Part shown: positions 13,331-24,700 of the stretch, in pieces
Layout of the letters: each line of letters starts with the position of its first letter
Numbering within the stretch: the first letter of the stretch is position 1
Source of the DNA: Leucaena leucocephala
Lineage: Eukaryota > Streptophyta > Magnoliopsida > Fabales > Fabaceae
Assembly: GCA_037074615.1 (NCBI GenBank)
Contig: CM073569.1
Location: 8,004,001-8,068,000, forward strand
Direction: 5' to 3'
Length of the DNA stretch: 64,000 nucleotides
Position numbers and translations under genes: made by a program
Notes under the pieces: generated by a model
What the model was told of the DNA's origin: nothing
The model's database searches: none
The model's input: only the letters and a program-made list of their open reading frames with translations

Positions 13331-14079
13331 CTTTTTTTATAATAAGGAAAAATGATATTAATAAAATAAGAACATTATAAAGTAGTAGTTATAATAGAAT
13401 AGAAATAAAAATTAATTATATAGAACAGGGGGAAGGAGCTATAAATAAGGAGACTTGATAGAAAATCCTAAGAAGGGAATTCACATTATTTCAAACTACA
13501 TCTCTGGTTGTAGAAAGTTGGCAGTTGATTCTTTGTTTGATGATGTAATGAATTTTCAATGAGTTATCCCTAGAAAGTAGTATGTCTTTCCTGATGAATA
13601 GATAATAGAGACTACTTGAACACAAAGAAGAACAAAGGGGGAAGAACTCTGAGAGACTTTGGTCCAACAAAAATGTCTAAATAAGAAACTATTGTGACAA
13701 AGCAAAATATGAAAGAAGGTGGTTCGATTCCGACAAAACTTATGAAAAACCATAATACATCCCTTTTTGGAGATGTGAACACTAGAGTTATAAGACTTAT
13801 GAGACAGAGATTTTGGTTGACCAATAGAAGATGCAGAAAAAGTAAGGGGAGAAATTAATATCCTATTACTTCCTTGATAAGTCTTTCTAGATGCCAAACC
13901 ACTCCTTAATGTAATGCAATGTTTCTCTTAAGCCAAAGAGTATTCAAGAGGATAATTATACCATGCAAGAGAGATTCATGACCAACTTTGTGTAAATTAA
14001 AAAGGGATTTTAAGCCAAGATGTGAATGAAGCAAAGTTATGGGAGGGAAGTTGAATTGAAAAACACCCAAAAACACCCG

Positions 14080-17000
14080 AACTATATGGATTTAGCATAC
14101 GACAAAGAGACGAATAAATGCTCTAAGGTTTCTTTAATATTACAACAGAAAAGACAAAGGCCATTCACATTAAGATTGTGAGCTCTAAGGATAGCATCAG
14201 AAGGTATAGCTGAGTGAAGTAACTTACAAACAAATAACAAATATTTGTAAGGTAAGGAAATGGCTATTAAGAACTGCCAGAAAGGATCAGACTGAGGGGA
14301 ATTGGATGAGTTCATGGAGAAACAACAATTGAAACCCTCCTTAATTGAGTATACACCAAGATAATTGCCTTCACATATTAAATGATATTGGCACTGGAAG
14401 ATAGGAAGATGAGTGTTAATAATTTGATAAGCAATATGACGATGGTAGATTTGGCAAATGAGGTTAGAATTCTATTGAATTAGAGAAATATTAAACGGGT
14501 AATATAGTATGAGATCTGGTTTAGTCTATAATTAGTTATATTGAGTAAAGCCTCTTTGCATCAGCCACCAAAGGGGGTGGTTGAGAGGAATAGAAGAATT
14601 AGTGCCAATTTTCCATCTTAGATTATTGATGATAAGGTCAGCACACTAAAAAATCCTTTTACAAAACCAAGAGGAGTTGTAAGGATGCTTGATAACAGAA
14701 GACTATGAGATATCAATATACTTAATTTTCAAAGTGTTAGCGATGAGAGAAGGAGCATCTGAATCAATAATCTCCATAGTTACTTTGCAATGAGAGCCTA
14801 ATTAAAAATAGAAGTGGACCTTTTGCCTAAGCCACCTTTTTCTTTAGGAAGGAATAAACTATCCTTCCTAAGCAAATGAACCTTCTTTTTATCACTTGTG
14901 TCAACCCAGTAGAAGTTGATGCATCGACGATTAATTTGATCACAAATTGATTATGGCAATTTAATGCAAGATAACACATGAAGGTTGTCCATCGAAAGTA
15001 TAGATTTAATAAGGTAGAGACGACTAGCTTGGGACAGGAGTTTAGCTTTCCAAGAACAAATTTTTCTTTCAATAGATTCCAGAACCTAATTGTAGATGAT
15101 TTTTTTATTTTGACTGAAATCAATCCAAGTGTTGAGATATTTTCCAAGTCTAGAGGAGCGACAAGTGGATTTTTTGAGGGCATAGAACATTTGGGCTAAA
15201 GACAAGGGTGGATTTGAATTTATTTGCGACAAGTGGATTTTTTGAGGGCATGGAACATTGGGGCTAAAGACAAGGATGGATTTGAATTTATTAACTTCTT
15301 ATTCTGACCAATAACCATATCTATCAAGTGCATATTGAACGGCTTAAAAATTTGAGATACTACTTTCAAAGAAAATAAGTGAATCATCAGTATGTAAGAG
15401 GTGAGAGACAGGCATCACGTCATAACGGATCTTAACTCTTTTTCAAATGCCACCTAACTCAAGTTGGTTAATCAAACACAACATTACATTAGCTGAGAGG
15501 ATGTATAGATAAGGTGAAACAGGATCACATTGACGAAGTCCTCTCATTGGTTGAAGAAATCCAGCTGTTATACCATTAAATTGAATCTGGGAATGAACAG
15601 TGGAGATGCACTATTGAATGATGTTGATCCACTTACTTGGAAATTTTATTCGAATCATCACTACTTCAATAAGGTTCCAGGATAGTCTATCAAATGCCTT
15701 TTAAAAATCCATTTTTAATGATGCAAGTTTCTTCATATCAACTTGACTTGAATGAACTCGGTTCATGATATCTGATGCCAAAAGAATGTTGTCAAAAAGA
15801 CCTTTTAAAAAGTCACATTTATAAGGACCAATGCAATTTGTTAGAACTTCCTTGAGTTTATTACATAAGACCTTGGAAATTATTTTATAAGAGACGTTGC
15901 AAAGATTGCTGGGTATAAAATCTCTAAATGTCTGAGGTTTTTCTGTCTTAGAAATTAGAACAATGGAAGTTTTATTAAAGGCTCTAATGATATGTTCAGA
16001 ATTACAAAAGGAAGAAACCATCTTCAAAAGATTATCTTTTATCAATTCCCATTTGTCTTAGTAAAAATCAACATGGAACCTATTTGGACCTGGTTAACTA
16101 CCACAGGGGAGCATAAAAAATATATATTTGATTTTAGAAAGGGAAATAGGGATCATGAGAGAAGAGGCATCTTCATCCTTGATGACAGGAATGTCAAGAT
16201 CAAGTAAGCCTGAGAGAATCTTATCTATAGACCGAGAGGCTGTATTGAGATATATAAAACTGAAATGTTGGAAAGCCATAACAGATAATTCTTGTTGATT
16301 ATCTGTACAAATCCATCTTCTATCTTAAGAGAAGAGATGTATTATGAGCTTTCCCTCAACTAAAAATTTCATGAAAAAACTGTGTTCCTTTCTCCTTCTA
16401 CATGCCATTTAAGTTTAGCTCTTTATGCCCAGTAGATGGCTTGACAGTCATACAAGAACTACAATTCATGTTAGTATAGATGGTTTGATTTTGAAGAGAA
16501 GAAGATGAGGCAATGTCTGAGTGGAGCTTTAAAGAAAGTCTTTGAAGTTGTTGTTTTTTTGCTGTGATTCTACTAAAAAAATTGCTATAAGATTTGCTCT
16601 AGTTGAAAAGCGTAGATAATGTTCTATCCAATTTGCAATGAAGATTGAAATTGAGAGATCCATTTAGATTATGAGACCAACAAGAAGCAATAATATATTT
16701 GCGTTCAGGAAAGAGATTCTAATAGGATTCAAACTTTTTGCCTTTACTTTTCTTTTAAACCTGATCTGTTGAGAACAAAATAAGACCATGATTTGAGGTT
16801 ACGTTGCCCAAGGTGTTAAATGAAGAAAAAGGGAAGGATTGCATCCACAGAAAATTGTAAAAAGCCATATCTAATCTTTCCATGACTATGTTGGCCCCTT
16901 TTCTATTATTAGTCTAGGTGAAACTTGACCCATATTCCTGGATGTTCTTTAATTGTGTGGATTCAAGACATTCATGAAATTCAATCATACAAGAGGAATA

Positions 17001-17457
17001 TGGATTGAGACTAAGTTTTTCAAACAAGGAATATACTTGATTGAAGTCTCCAATAAGCATCCATAGTCCATTAATATGATAGAGGTGGAAGTAACCTAAT
17101 CATACAGAATATATTTTAGGACATGATGAGGAGGGTCATAAACAAAAGAGAGATACAAGGAAGGATAATTACCATATTAATCAACTTGCAGTGGCAGAAA
17201 AAAGGAGTAATATCAATAATAGAAATGCTAAGCATAGGCTTCCAAGCTACAATAATCCCTCCTCTTTTATTAATTGAATCAGAGCCAACAAAATAGTCAT
17301 AACCCAATGCAACAAAAGGTCTCTAGGCAACAATAAGACTAATCTTGGTTTCAGAAAGGAAAATAATATATGGACCATAAGATTTGATCATCTGCCTGCA
17401 TCTTTAAACTGCTGTGTTTTTCTTAAAGCCACAACAATTCAAATTTAAGATCTTCAT
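14080..17457 (-). pseudogene. LINE ORF2: endonuclease-reverse transcriptase remnant
   Basis: Reading leftward from 17457, the frame opens MKILNLNCCGF, the standard L1 ORF2 start. It continues with SETK and GYDYFVGSDSINKRGGIIV at 17250-17310, the endonuclease core. RT motifs follow at 15701-16045: FNKTSIVLISKTEKPQTF then LCNVSYKIISKVLCNKLK. The YADD catalytic motif appears near 15380-15400 in altered form: HLLHTDDSLIFF, with HTDD where FADD or YADD is usual. KAKLLSQASRLYLIKSIL lies near 15010-15060 and QINRRCINFYWVDTSDKKK near 14886-14945. At 14100-14300 GLCLFC...ETLEHLFV is a zf-RVT-type domain. These lie in different frames with many stops. When intact the product would have been the endonuclease and reverse transcriptase of target-primed retrotransposition. 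Confidence 0.85.
15158..15291. repeat. 68-bp tandem duplication within LINE ORF2
   Basis: Two adjacent copies start GCGACAAGTGGATTTTTTGA at 15158 and 15226. They differ at only a few positions (CATAGAACATT versus CATGGAACATT, and GGGTGG versus GGATGG). The duplication length is not a multiple of three, so it adds a frameshift to ORF2. Confidence 0.9.
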
Positions 17458-17594
17458 GGTTCAAGGGGAAGCTTTCATTGGGCCTCTTCCCTAGCCACAT
17501 TGACATAATTGCGAGTCAAAAAAGAAACTTGAGCTTTAATTTTTGAGAAATTGAATGAGTTAAAAAAAAATTAGGCTGAAACCAAATTAAAATT

Positions 17595-18654
17595 TTACAA
17601 AAATGCCTTTTTTTGTGGAGGACATAGATTAACAGAGTTATCACAAAAGATTCTTTTCTTCAAGCTAACCTCGGAGTTAGGTCTTTTAAGTTTCTTTACC
17701 TTTGGTAGTTGTGTTGACCTTACAAGAGAAGACCTCTGTATGTCATTAGAAGAATTATCACCTCCTATCACCTTATAAGTGAAATGAATATGATCAAAGA
17801 AAACAATAGAGGCCAAAGAGTCTCGCGATAGTTTCTTTGAAGATAGAGGTGGGTGAGAAGAGTGTTGGCCATTATTAGCTTCAAATTCTGGATATTTTGC
17901 ATTAATAGAACTTTTTGTACCTACATCACCCAGATGCCGTTGCTTGAAGATAGTTTGATGATCATACTCACAACAAAGCTTCTTAGATTTTTTAAAACAA
18001 CAAGGAGAAGATGAGGGCTTTGAAGGAAACTTATGCTGATATGTAGAGAAACATGTAAAAGATGAATGACTAGACAATTTCCAAACATGCATTCTCTTCC
18101 CAATCATAAAAGCACAAAAAGCATCAAGAGATTCCTAAAGAATCTGAGCAGAGCTTAAGAATTCATTATCCTAGTTACTTGTATTAATAATTCTATCTTG
18201 ATAAACTCCAGAGATACCCATCCTTTTCCTGAAGTTGTTAAATAAATATTCCTTACCTATTTTCATGTGACATGTAAGATCCAAAGGATCTCTTAACATT
18301 CGAATGTTTTTCTTTGCAATTTTCAACTTTGTTATGTCAACACCATTACATAAGCCAACAAAAATGATATTTGGATGCATGAGAAAATGTCGAAGTGATA
18401 CAGGAATAGAGTAAGCATGCTTGAGGTGGAAGATTAAACATTGGTGACCAATACAAAGTTTTGAAGTATAAACTAACATATTTTTTCCACTAGAAGGCCC
18501 TTGAACACCTAGACCCGCAACAAACTTGCCAAGAAAAGATTTATACAAGGAAACCACATTACAAATCAAACTATGAACAACATAAGCATTATTAGTAATA
18601 ACGATTTTAATGTGATATTTGCCTAGATTGACAAAAATGAGACATTTGTTCCAT
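17595..18654 (-). pseudogene. LINE ORF1-like region
   Basis: Open segments at 18171-18569 and 17595-18107 lie just 5' of ORF2 in the same orientation. That is the position of ORF1, the nucleic-acid-binding protein of L1. They contain basic and Ser-rich stretches (KKSKKLCCEYDH, LPKVKKLKRP). I see no intact CCHC knuckle. A possible start at 18654 runs into a stop within about 15 codons. The identity rests mainly on position. Confidence 0.5.
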
Positions 18655-19339
18655 CTTGAAGAACCTCCTTAAATAGTCACACCCATGTCAAGAAAACCAA
18701 AGGAATTGAACTTGAAGAAAAAGACCACAGAAAATAAAAACCAGGTTGTGTACCAAATGAAGCAAATCGAGGAAAAATATTACTCTAGAGCTATATTAAT
18801 AAATTCAAATAACTGAGATAGCAATCAAAGGATAGATAAGTAGAAGGCATAACCTTTGGGGCATTAAAAACAGTAAAACCAAGCACTAGAAATAGCTTCT
18901 CAATAACAATCGGAAACCCCTTTCATCATCACACAACATGGCAATAGTTGAAAAAACTAAACTTAGTCAGTGGTTTCAAACATAAGCGACACAACAGCGT
19001 CAAGATAAAGCCGCTTTCATCGTTCATGCTTTCATCATATCAAATCGAACAATAATATAACTAGACCAGAAAAGAACTATGATTTTATATAAGTCGAAGT
19101 ACAATTTTTAGATCCTCGTTCATTCGGCTTAATCTAACAAACACGCCACTGAGTAGTGTTCAGAGAACGCTGATCTACAAAAATGTAGTTGATGGAGTCT
19201 CCTTCGGCGAGTCACACGCCTCTACTCACAGTCCACCTAATCTTTCTCAGTTTCCACGTGCCTCCACTGTGGTAATTTTTTTTGGCTCCTTTTGTTAAAC
19301 ATTCACTTCCCCTCACAAAGCTGGCTTTAACTTTTTAGA

Positions 19340-19363
19340 TCTTGGTTTAAATACTTTGCCAAT
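19340..19363. repeat. Right target-site duplication of the L1 LINE
   Basis: Imperfect 24-bp partner of 13307-13330, both beginning TCTTGGT and ending CTTTGCCAAT. It fixes the 5' end of the LINE at about 19339. Confidence 0.65.
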
Positions 19364-20399
19364 GTATTTCTATATCAACTAGCTAAAAAGTTGTAGTATT
19401 CCAATTACAAGTCAATTATAGAAGACACTAATGTAAAATACCTCAAAATTGTAGTTTTATTCAATTCAGAGAGTAGATTGTTCTAAATGGATTGAGAAAC
19501 AAACATAATTAAAAAAACAAAATATTTGAATGCAGAAGGCATATGAGGAACTCAAAAAATAAACACTATAGAATGATGAGTATTAATTGAAAATTTAGAT
19601 AAGTAAAAATGTTCTTAAAAATTGATTTTTATGTTTAAATAATGCATTCAGTATAGGCCAATTAAAAAAGTCTAAATGTCTCTTTGAAAGGAGAATAATT
19701 GAGCAAATAAATCCAATTGTTTCCTATGAATAATTTGAAATTTAGTTACATATCCAATGCAAAAAGCCTACAAAACTGCTAATCTTTTCAATCTCCTTAG
19801 ATATACAAAACCTATCTTTTGAAGAAATCAAATGTACCAACTAAAGTTAGGCTTAACAGAAGGGGTTAGTTTCTCATAACGTAGTGAACTAAGGTTCAAA
19901 TCCTTATTGAGAGATGTGCTCACATTTAGTGGCCAACAATACCTATAACAATATTACAAAAAATAAAATCTTCAAAACAGTACGTCATTTGTCCTCTATC
20001 TCAAAAGCCCTCTTCTTGCTAAATATTGAATCTTTGAAACCCATTTTCTCATCAATCTCCATCTTCTCAATCTCTTGGCTTTGGCACATCCATGTTAGAT
20101 CTTTTAAAGTTGTCATGAAGAAGCTCCATTCAACGCAAGCCTTGACAAGTTTGGAAATGGATTGGCGTGGATTTGATGGTAAAAAGATGTGTGGAGAGAG
20201 AAGTCAATGATGGGAATGAAAGCACATAATTAGTAAGGAGCAATAGGTAGAAGGGCATTTAAGTAAATTAGTTTTGTAATTTAATCCCATATCAATCCCT
20301 CAATTGCATTGCAAGTATAATCGCATTCAAGACTCCCACTTACCATTAAATTTACAAATATTACTAGGCTAAAAAAATAAAAAATTATATTGTTTAATA
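19364..20399. other. Intergenic sequence, nothing supported
   Basis: AT-rich DNA with no recognisable coding exon, RNA gene or element boundary. One open frame of 98 codons (19914-20210) has no family resemblance and no coding-like composition. Confidence 0.4.
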
Positions 20400-21354
20400 G
20401 GGAAAAACTTTTAAAAAGACTCTCGAAAGTCCAAAAAGATAATTTGGGTTTCTAGATATTGGTAATCCCATAGAAGTGTTAGGACACTGAGATTTTGAAA
20501 TCCATATCCAAATGACCAAAATAACCTTCAGTTATAGAAAAGAAAGAATGAGAGAACCCCTCATTTTACGCTTTCACTAATCTCAAACCTCCCTCCTTGT
20601 GCTCTTCTTTAAACTGAACATAAGAGAGGTTAGGGGGCTCGCTCGGGAACAAAGAAAACGATACCAACTACTTGATCTCTTCACCACAACTTTAATCTCA
20701 GACAAACGCGAGAATTTGTAGAAGCTCTAAAACTGAAACATAAGAGGTTAGGGGGCTCGCTTGAGCACAAAGAAAATGATACCAACTACTTGCTCTCTCA
20801 CTCACTGCGCTCCTCCCTGTCGCTGCCGTAATCCTCCTCGCCATTGTCATTGGGGTGGTCGTTACTCATGTTAGCAGTGGTCTCTGATGTTTGGCACGTC
20901 CCTCTCTCACTCTCTTTGTGGCTATCATTGGTTGATTTTACTGAGATCTTTTACAAAGTTAAAGAGATTTTATGGATAAAAAATGAAAACTATATTATCT
21001 ATATGCAGAAGCTTTGAAATTGAAAATGACTCTTTTATACTTCTTAGTATGAGGACTTGTAAGCATGGGAGTGTTCCTAATTTTATAATCGTGAAGAGAA
21101 ATTGATAACAAGATGGTATTTAATAGAACTTTGAGAAACCATTTAAGCATGTATTAACTTTTTATAGTGCTTAGAATGCTTGATATGCGTCTCGTGTCAT
21201 TATCCATGGGAAAAGAAGAGACAGAGGAGAGAGGATTAGCATTTTTGTCATTTTGGTTTGAGATTTAGTCCTCACCCTCCTCTGGCAATTGTAAAATTAG
21301 AGTCTCGAAGAGAGTTTTATCAATTTTTCAAAGTCTTTTTAAAGAATTTTCCTT
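20400..21354. mobile_element. Non-autonomous TIR DNA transposon upstream of GET3B
   Basis: The left end GGGAAAAACTTTTAAAAAGA and the reverse complement of the right end, AAGGAAAATTCTTTAAAAAG, are imperfect terminal inverted repeats of about 29 bp. Flanks GTTTAATA (20392-20399) and ATTTAATA (21355-21362) match at 7 of 8 bases, suggesting an 8-bp (hAT-like) target duplication; a 9-bp reading matches 8 of 9. There is no transposase. The interior is GC-richer (20560-20900) than the flanks and may be captured sequence. It ends about 120 bp before the GET3B G-box. Confidence 0.6.
20612..20800. repeat. Direct ~70-bp duplication, period ~118
   Basis: AGGTTAGGGGGCTCGCT followed by ACAAAGAAAA and GATACCAACTACTTG occurs near 20625-20672 and again near 20742-20792 with few changes. 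It lies inside the TIR element. Confidence 0.8.
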
Positions 21355-21768
21355 ATTTAATATATATAAAAAAGAATACATGTATTTTTTTTTAAAATAA
21401 TAATTACTCCCTAAATTTTTGAAAATTGTGCTAGAAATGCGACGGATGGAAGGAGTATCTCATCACAGAGAGTCCACGTGGATACCGGGCGAGCACTGGA
21501 AAGCGGGTCGGCTACTGCCCTTCCTTTTGCCCACAAGCACAAACATCATCAAAGGCTGACGCTGCACCGCCACCTCACCGACTCCAGTGCCGGTGGAGCA
21601 TTGCTAGAGTCGACGCCGGTGGCCCTCCCTCTGTTCTTCCGCGTACGTCTGGCCATCTCTTTAAAGTTTAGACGTCCCACACATCCACAAGCTCATCCAC
21701 CAACCGTGTTCGAGCGCCATACTCATCTCGTCAATGCTTGCGGCAACTTGAACTAATAGAAAGAAATC
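21355..21768 (+). promoter_or_regulatory. GET3B promoter and 5' leader
   Basis: A TATA-like run (TTAATATATATAAAA) lies at about 21357-21371. A perfect palindromic G-box, CCACGTGG, is at 21474-21481. The leader is markedly GC-richer than its surroundings, as usual for the 5' end of a plant gene. The GET3B start context is AATCATGGC, with A at -3 and G at +4. An open frame starts at an ATG (21478) and ends at 21756, 12 nt before the GET3B ATG. It would be a 92-codon upstream ORF if the transcript starts upstream of it, or part of the promoter if not. No transcription start can be fixed from sequence. Confidence 0.5.
21474..21481. promoter_or_regulatory. G-box CCACGTGG
   Basis: Perfect 8-bp palindrome containing the CACGTG core bound by plant bZIP and bHLH (HY5/PIF-type) factors, 288 bp upstream of the start codon. 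The light- or ABA-response link is inference from motif knowledge only. Confidence 0.55.
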
Positions 21769-24700
21769 ATGGCTGCTAACTCTGTTGTCTCCACCATTTA
21801 TTCTTCTATTCCCAGAAATTCTATCGCAACGTCTATCTTCTTCTCCTATACGCCAACCAAATTGACGCCAATCGATCTTCGTCTCGCAAAAGAGTTCCCC
21901 TCCTTATCTTTTTCTGTCGCCAGAAAACCCCTGCGAAAATCATTTCAAGGTTTTTATTTTCATATTTTTAAAGTGATATTTGTTGTAAGATATATGGTCG
22001 TGGAGTATGTCATGGTTTTCTTCATTTATCCTTGATTGGAAATCTATCTAACTACTGTTGTTTTCAATTTAAAGATCGCCCTCGCAGACTTCTTTTCTTC
22101 CATTGCTGGTTTGGTCATTTTAATTCATGTAGAAAGCGTGATGTTCTTATCGTCTTTGCAAGGGAGTGTGGTGCTTAAATTATATTAGTAGTGCTTAATC
22201 TCATGAGTAAAATTTTTGGATTTTGTTAGGAATTTCTTCCCCCGGTATTCAAAGCATGTGCTTCACTAATTGTTTTATATAAAAGCCTAAATTCAACAGT
22301 GGTTTTTTTTTTGGGGCCACATTAGATTCAACAATTATTTACATCTAATTATGTTTGCATTTTAGTTTCTACTTCAACTGGTGGAGCTAATTAAGTTGTC
22401 CTCTCGTTTCTTTGGAGTTCTGGACCGTATTATTCCGCTTTTCCTTTACAAATGACATGACGTGCTTGTGATTATTTCAATACGTGATTATCAGCAAGAA
22501 TATAACTATTCTCAGGCAATTCATACTATGTCTATGTTACTGGTTATTCAAATGGGATACCAACCAGAACTATGGAAACAAATTTGATTTGTGTGCGTGT
22601 TTGCTTGCTTATTTTTTCTTTTCTGTGGGGTTAGTGAGTTCAGTAGCTGCTCCGGAAGAAGCTGTATCAGGGTTCGATGAAATGATTTCCAGTACTCAGA
22701 GGAAGTATTACATGCTAGGAGGAAAAGGAGGCGTAGGAAAGACAAGTTGTGCAGCTTCGCTTGCTGTTAAATTTGCTAATAATGGGCATCCAACTCTTGT
22801 GGTTTCTACTGATCCTGCACATTCCCTGAGTGATTCTTTTGCCCAGGTGATTACTTGTCTTCTAGTGATTCTTATGCATTTTGAGCTAGCTGCTTTTTGT
22901 TTGAACCATTTAAGTGTGTGTTTCTCCGTGTAACTCATGTTTTCCGCAATTCTATTCTAGGATCTGACAGGGGGGGCATTGGTTCCAGTGGAAGGACCTG
23001 ATTATCCACTTTTTGCTCTTGAAGTAAGATGATTAGAGCGTTGGATAAATTTGCTGATTTTTTCTCCCTGATAAACTTCATTATCTTGTTTATGTACTTG
23101 ATGACATGATTGTTATTTCCATATGGACATGCCTGTTTAGCTCTAAGCCTCCTATTTGCTTACTTAGACATGTAGTTTCATAACAGATAAACCCTGAGAA
23201 GGCTAGGGAAGAATTCCGAAATGCAACTCAAAACAATGGCGGAAGTGGTGTTAAAGATTTCATGGATGGTATGGGTCTTGGAATGATTGTAGAACAGGTA
23301 GTTTATCACATGCTTTGAACCGGTTCAAAAGATATTGTCAGCTTATTTAGGTAGATGTTTGACACTGTCTCATATTTAGAGCATATTTACATATGGCACA
23401 CAACAAGTTCAAATTCATTTATTAGCTGTATTATATGTAGACTTAAGGTTATAATTTTTTTTTTTCCTGGAAAGTATCTTAAATGTTGTTTGAACTTTTT
23501 TCTTCATATGGAATACACAAGAAATAGGTATGTAATGCTTACAAAATTTCAGTATCTTTGAGTTCGGTTCTATTTTGAAGCATAATGTAAGTAGGTACGT
23601 GTTCATTGATGGTGTTTGTAATGCCACTTTTAACAGATTTTAATAAAAGTGATTCCTTTTGATTAAAAAAAAAAAAATAGAAATAAGTACATGAGAAGTA
23701 ACTGAAGCAAATAGACAAGGAAATACTGGAAGATGATTGGTTCCGCCCTTCAACTTCATTATGATTCTGCTTCTCTTAGAGTTGCTTCTCTCAAGAACCA
23801 TTTAACTTAAAAGTTTAAGCTATTAAGGCAACCCGAACAATCTTATTATAATATCTGACGTGTCCCCTCATGCAAAATTACTTTTTTCTTTTTTGAGATA
23901 AGACAAAATGGTATTAAATAAGAACGAGTTTTACAGAGTACAAATAGTTATAACACCCATATGAAATCTAAAAAACTTAAGAAAATAAGGTAGAGTAATG
24001 GTCTTAATACTAGTGAAAGAAAAATCAAAAAGTAATGCCAATATTTCCCGCCAAGTGATATTCAATGGGTGAGAGGGTTGAGCTGGAATACGAATGAAGT
24101 ATTTCTTCATGCAAAATTACTTTGAACAGTCTTATGAAGTTTCATTTTATTGTGAAGAATAGGGCAACTGGAATCAAACTCTTAGTCATTTAGTCATAGG
24201 GCTTTCAAATATTATGTCAAGAGCTACTTCAAATTCAAAAAGTTTAGCTTTGAAGGCTACGGGTAATCTTGTTATAATATCTAATTGTTTTTACATCTTT
24301 TGATTGCAAAAGTTGGGAGAACTTAAACTGGGAGAGTTATTGGATACGCCTCCTCCTGGACTGGATGAAGCTATTGCCATCTCCAAGGTCCGTAATTCTT
24401 TGAGCTATGATTATTTCATTCTTTTAATTTGTCATTCATTGATTTGTCCTTTCTTGATGGACTCCTAACAATTAAGGGTCTCTTGCCAGGTGATGCAATT
24501 TCTTGAATCACAGGAATATAGCATGTTTACTCGAATAGTATTTGATACTGCACCTACGGTGAGAAAAATTCTCAGTTTGCTTAATTGTTTTATATATTTA
24601 TTTGTTTTTTGGTGATCATCTTGTAGAATGTGATTTCCTCAACAGGGTCATACATTACGACTGCTGTCCTTGCCTGATTTCTTGGATGCCTCCATAGGGA

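Larger units (their letters stand above)
13331..19339 (-). mobile_element. Near full-length, inactive L1-type LINE
   Basis: About 6.0 kb on the minus strand, the usual size of a plant L1 element. From 5' to 3' (right to left) it has an ORF1-like region, then ORF2 with an APE-type endonuclease start (MKILNLNCCGF) at 17457. Next come reverse-transcriptase blocks, a zf-RVT-like zinc domain and a poly-A tail (poly-T at 13332-13338). It is flanked by imperfect 24-bp target duplications. Every ORF is broken by stops and frameshifts, so it is dead. The divergence between the duplications indicates an old insertion. Confidence 0.85.

Noticed and set aside
21478..21756. 92-codon ORF as an independent gene upstream of GET3B
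   Set aside because: It lies in the GC-rich leader/promoter, has no family resemblance and no own promoter. It is better treated as a possible uORF or a chance frame.
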